Below, in pieces: positions 6,374-6,385 of a stretch of 6,385 nt of DNA. The stretch is from positions 1 to 6,385 of the forward strand of contig JAMOAF010001126.1 in the NCBI GenBank assembly GCA_023621895.1, written 5' to 3'. The notes under the pieces are model-generated. The model was given only the letters and a program-made list of their open reading frames with translations, did not search any database and was not told the origin of the DNA. Within the stretch, counting starts at the first letter, position 1. Each line of letters begins with the position of its first letter. Source of the stretch: Planctomycetota bacterium (GTDB lineage Bacteria; Planctomycetota; Planctomycetia; Pirellulales; Thermoguttaceae). The translations under genes were made by a program, and so were the position numbers.

Positions 6374-6385
6374 CGGGATGATTTT

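Overview
The window is GC-rich, with strong G/C preference at third codon positions, and encodes four protein genes. The mix of a degenerate sulfatase-fold protein, a very large secreted multidomain protein of glycosyl-hydrolase type, poor Shine-Dalgarno sites on two of the genes, and high GC suggests a planctomycete, perhaps of the Pirellulales type. That assignment comes from gene-content style and not from any marker gene, so it is tentative.

Layout. Positions 1-167 (+) hold the last 54 codons of an ABC-2 type transporter permease whose body lies outside the window. After a 189-base gap, 357-1577 (+) encodes a 406-residue sulfatase/alkaline-phosphatase-superfamily protein. It keeps the fold's sequence landmarks but lacks the formylglycine motif and most of the metal ligands, so it looks like a pseudo-enzyme. 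A 228-base gap follows, with a TATAAT element and several potential hairpins. Then comes a very large gene, 1806-5738 (+; alternative start 1878), for a secreted protein of about 1,286-1,310 residues: signal peptide, beta-rich N-terminal modules, a central region resembling glycosyl-hydrolase-like TIM barrels, a CBM4/9-like jelly roll and a basic tail. Converging on it from the minus strand, with 33 bases between the stop codons, is a bacterial ferritin (5772-6284) with a complete ferroxidase centre and a good ribosome binding site.

How the genes relate. The first three genes point the same way, but the gaps of about 190 and 230 bases and a promoter-like -10 box in each gap suggest separate transcription units and not a tight operon. 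The permease fragment, the pseudo-sulfatase and the secreted protein could all concern the cell envelope or extracellular polysaccharide, but no direct functional link is visible. The ferritin is an iron-storage gene with its own upstream region and probably its own terminator.

The points most worth a second look are the loss of catalytic residues in the sulfatase-like protein, the poorly defined active site and unusual architecture of the large secreted protein, the hairpin-rich leader in front of it, and the repeats upstream of the ferritin. No CRISPR array, tRNA, rRNA, insertion sequence or recognisable defence system was seen.
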